From Serinus canaria (Eukaryota > Chordata > Aves > Passeriformes > Fringillidae), in assembly GCF_022539315.1 (NCBI RefSeq), contig NC_066326.1:8200601-8264600 (forward strand): a stretch of DNA of 64,000 bases. The letters are read 5' to 3'. Under the pieces are notes generated by a model. The model was not told the origin of the DNA. It did not search any database and saw only the letters and a program-made list of their open reading frames with translations. Within the stretch, counting starts at the first letter, position 1, and the number at the start of each line of letters is the position of its first letter. Of this stretch, positions 63,836 through 64,000 are shown one piece after another. A program made the position numbers and the translations under genes.

Positions 63836-64000
63836 CTGCTCTTCCTGCCCCTCCAGGGCAGATCCCAAGGGATTCATGCCAGCAGTGTCCTGAGGAGGCT
63901 GTGCTGGTGCAAATGGGTCACACAAGTCCTTTGTGCTGTGTCACAGCTGGCCCTGGCACGGGCAATCACAGCCCCTTGTGCTCCACTTGAATGCCCTCTC
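63836..64000. other. Right-edge non-coding sequence
   Basis: This is GC-moderate unique sequence with no supportable feature. Confidence 0.5.

Noticed and set aside
1..64000. Hidden prokaryotic-style system (operon, defence locus, phage)
   Set aside because: No closely packed frames, ribosome-binding sites or bacterial protein families. The CR1 and ERV LTR content shows vertebrate nuclear DNA.
1..64000. tRNA, rRNA and well-known conserved microRNA genes
   Set aside because: I looked for B-box-like GGTTCRA motifs and several familiar microRNA seeds on sight and found no convincing candidate. A covariance-model search would be decisive.

Overview
This window looks like nuclear DNA from a bird, most likely a songbird or other neoavian. 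It contains three pieces of CR1 LINE retrotransposon, including one with a well-preserved avian-type 3' end. It also holds two cleanly bounded solo retroviral LTRs that I recognise as bird-type ERVL and ERVK families, in CpG-poor, AT/GC-alternating DNA with poly(A)/poly(T) tracts. There are no tightly packed genes, no ribosome-binding-site pattern and no operons. The family assignments come from reading the sequence, not from a database search.

The protein-coding content is minimal. I can argue for only one coding segment: a short terminal coding exon at 7122-7223 on the + strand. It has a strong polypyrimidine tract and AG acceptor in front, and a stop codon followed at once by a GT donor-like site. 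I do not recognise the protein. Every other long open frame (up to 304 codons) lies in unconserved-looking or repeat DNA and lacks supporting splice or domain evidence. The window is best read as intronic or intergenic sequence at the 3' side of one gene, followed by a gene-poor tract.

Layout: 1-7.1 kb, non-coding lead-in; 7.1 kb, the exon; 7.2-24.8 kb, unique non-coding DNA with a perfect 23-bp palindrome, an AT-rich hairpin and a small CpG cluster; 24.84-25.48 kb, a TA-rich satellite block with an (ATATT)n array; 27.23-27.78 kb, CR1; 31.77-32.36 kb, an ERVL-type solo LTR with a perfect 5-bp target duplication; 34.93-35.14 kb, CR1; 36.29-36.91 kb, a possible third LTR plus a 24-bp minisatellite; 41.7-46.7 kb, the most structured part. 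That last part holds a palindromic MITE-like element, an ERVK-type solo LTR with a perfect 6-bp duplication, a tandemly doubled module, a strict 10-bp repeat array, an older CR1 fragment, and two dispersed duplicates shared with nearby sites. 46.7-64 kb is mostly unique, with a second copy of the palindromic element near 58.5 kb and a 37-bp direct repeat at the right edge.

There is no gene network to describe. The most interesting object is the composite at 43.91-45.12 kb, where an LTR carrying its own TATA and poly(A) signals sits upstream of a 10-bp-phased array of AACYGGT-like sites. One 304-codon frame runs through the LTR, the doubled module, the array and a CR1 remnant.
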